Source: DAOUBP01 sp034432655
GTDB lineage: Bacteria > Chloroflexota > Anaerolineae > CG2-30-64-16
NCBI GenBank assembly: GCA_034432655.1
Contig: DAOUBP010000011.1
Location: 1-5,043, forward strand
DNA: 5,043 nucleotides
Direction of reading: 5' to 3'
The notes beneath the pieces are model-generated. The model was not told the DNA's origin. It saw only the letters and a list, made by a program, of their open reading frames with translations, and did no database searches. Below are positions 4,884-5,043 of the stretch, piece by piece; position 1 is the first letter of the stretch; every line of letters begins with the position of its first letter. A program made the translations under genes and the position numbers.

Positions 4884-4889
4884 AAGGAG
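4884..4889 (+). promoter_or_regulatory. Ribosome binding site of the acyl-AMP ligase gene
   Basis: AAGGAG at 4884-4889 lies 6 bases before the ATG at 4896 and supports that start for the partial gene. Confidence 0.65.
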
Positions 4890-4895
4890 ATACCC

Positions 4896-5043
4896 ATGAA
4901 ACATGGACTGCACCAACCGCCAGATAAACCGGCCAATCTCATCCGCATGCTACGCGAACGGGCGCAGCAGCAACCCGACCAGCCTGCCTACACCTTCCTC
5001 GTGGACGGCGAGAACGAGGAGGCGACCTTCACCTACGCCCAGC
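4896..5043 (+). CDS. Fatty acyl-AMP ligase / AMP-dependent synthetase, N-terminus (partial, runs off the window)
   Basis: Forty-nine codons are visible before the window ends in an open frame. After a short variable leader (MKHGLHQPPDKP), the residues LIRMLRERAQQQPDQPAYTF (15-34) and LVDGENEEATFTYAQ (35-49) match the opening of fatty acyl-AMP ligases. The sequence between PAY and TYA, of the form TFLxDGExEE, is especially typical of that group within the adenylate-forming superfamily. These enzymes activate fatty acids as acyl-adenylates and usually hand them to an acyl carrier protein, often at the start of polyketide or lipopeptide assembly lines. The catalytic A3-A8 motifs are outside the window, so a long-chain acyl-CoA ligase or the first domain of a PKS/NRPS cannot be excluded. 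GC content and codon use return to those of the upstream operon. Confidence 0.72.
   Translation, partial: MKHGLHQPPDKPANLIRMLRERAQQQPDQPAYTFLVDGENEEATFTYAQ

Larger units (their letters stand above)
4397..4895. other. 499-bp AT-richer gap without a convincing intact gene
   Basis: Base composition changes sharply after the YhhN-type stop. For example, 4481-4560 has only 19 G or C in 80 bases, whereas the genes on both sides are strongly GC-rich. No convincing terminator hairpin with a T-run was found after 4396. The gap holds a possible sigma70-like promoter (4457-4485), a 10-codon ORF with a strong ribosome site (4666-4698), several dyads (4642-4704, 4734-4760, 4794-4828) and possible remains of a small membrane-protein gene (4666-4879). 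It most likely separates two transcription units and is the control region of the gene starting at 4896. Confidence 0.7.

Noticed and set aside
4397..4895. Known riboswitch, tRNA or small RNA
   Set aside because: I recognised no tRNA cloverleaf and no conserved riboswitch core; the structures seen are simple dyads.
4876..4899. Seven-codon ORF MTRRRYP whose stop overlaps the ligase start
   Set aside because: Its Arg codons are just the ribosome site of the ligase and it has no convincing ribosome site of its own.

Overview
The window is a GC-rich bacterial segment with all convincing genes on the + strand. A tight cluster comes first: a GlpD-type glycerol-3-phosphate dehydrogenase (206-2020), an FGGY-family sugar/polyol kinase (2017-3609, 4-bp ATGA overlap) and a YhhN/TMEM86-type multi-pass membrane protein, a predicted lysoplasmalogenase (3644-4396, strong Shine-Dalgarno). 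After a markedly AT-richer gap of about 500 bp (4397-4895), a fourth gene starts at 4896 and runs off the right edge; its 49 visible codons look like the N-terminus of a fatty acyl-AMP ligase. Organism: high GC, clear AGGAGG-type ribosome sites, and palindromic repeats of a style I associate from memory with Chloroflexota genomes. That assignment is an inference of moderate-to-low confidence.

Layout. Positions 1-205 contain no supported gene but much structure: four long G-runs (2-32) that fit a G-quadruplex, a 9-bp tandem repeat (31-48), two near-identical GC-rich 25-bp repeats (75-125), and a perfect 7-bp-stem hairpin (148-165). Stems of the last three hairpins share the core GCGGCG/CGCCGC. 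The glpD gene has two oddities. One is an in-frame 63-bp palindromic insertion (791-853, codons 196-216) bounded by perfect 9-bp inverted repeats. The other is an arginine-flanked hydrophobic C-terminal tail that could be a membrane anchor. The kinase ends in a run of inverted repeats. The 4397-4895 gap holds a possible promoter, a 10-codon ORF with an excellent ribosome site lying in a hairpin loop, further dyads, and possibly the remains of a small membrane-protein gene.

How the genes may work together (inference): lysoplasmalogenases split lysoplasmalogens into a fatty aldehyde and a glycerophospho-headgroup. Glycerophosphodiesters can yield sn-glycerol-3-phosphate, which GlpD oxidises to dihydroxyacetone phosphate, passing electrons to quinone. 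The kinase would supply phosphorylated glycerol or a related polyol, but two glycerol-contact positions differ from classical GlpK, so its substrate is open. The first three genes therefore suggest glycerol/glycerolipid salvage. The fourth, separated by its own leader, probably begins a different fatty-acid-activating or lipid/polyketide unit.

The strongest discovery lead is the in-frame palindromic element inside glpD: a dispersed-repeat-like sequence that appears to have become 21 residues of an otherwise intact enzyme.
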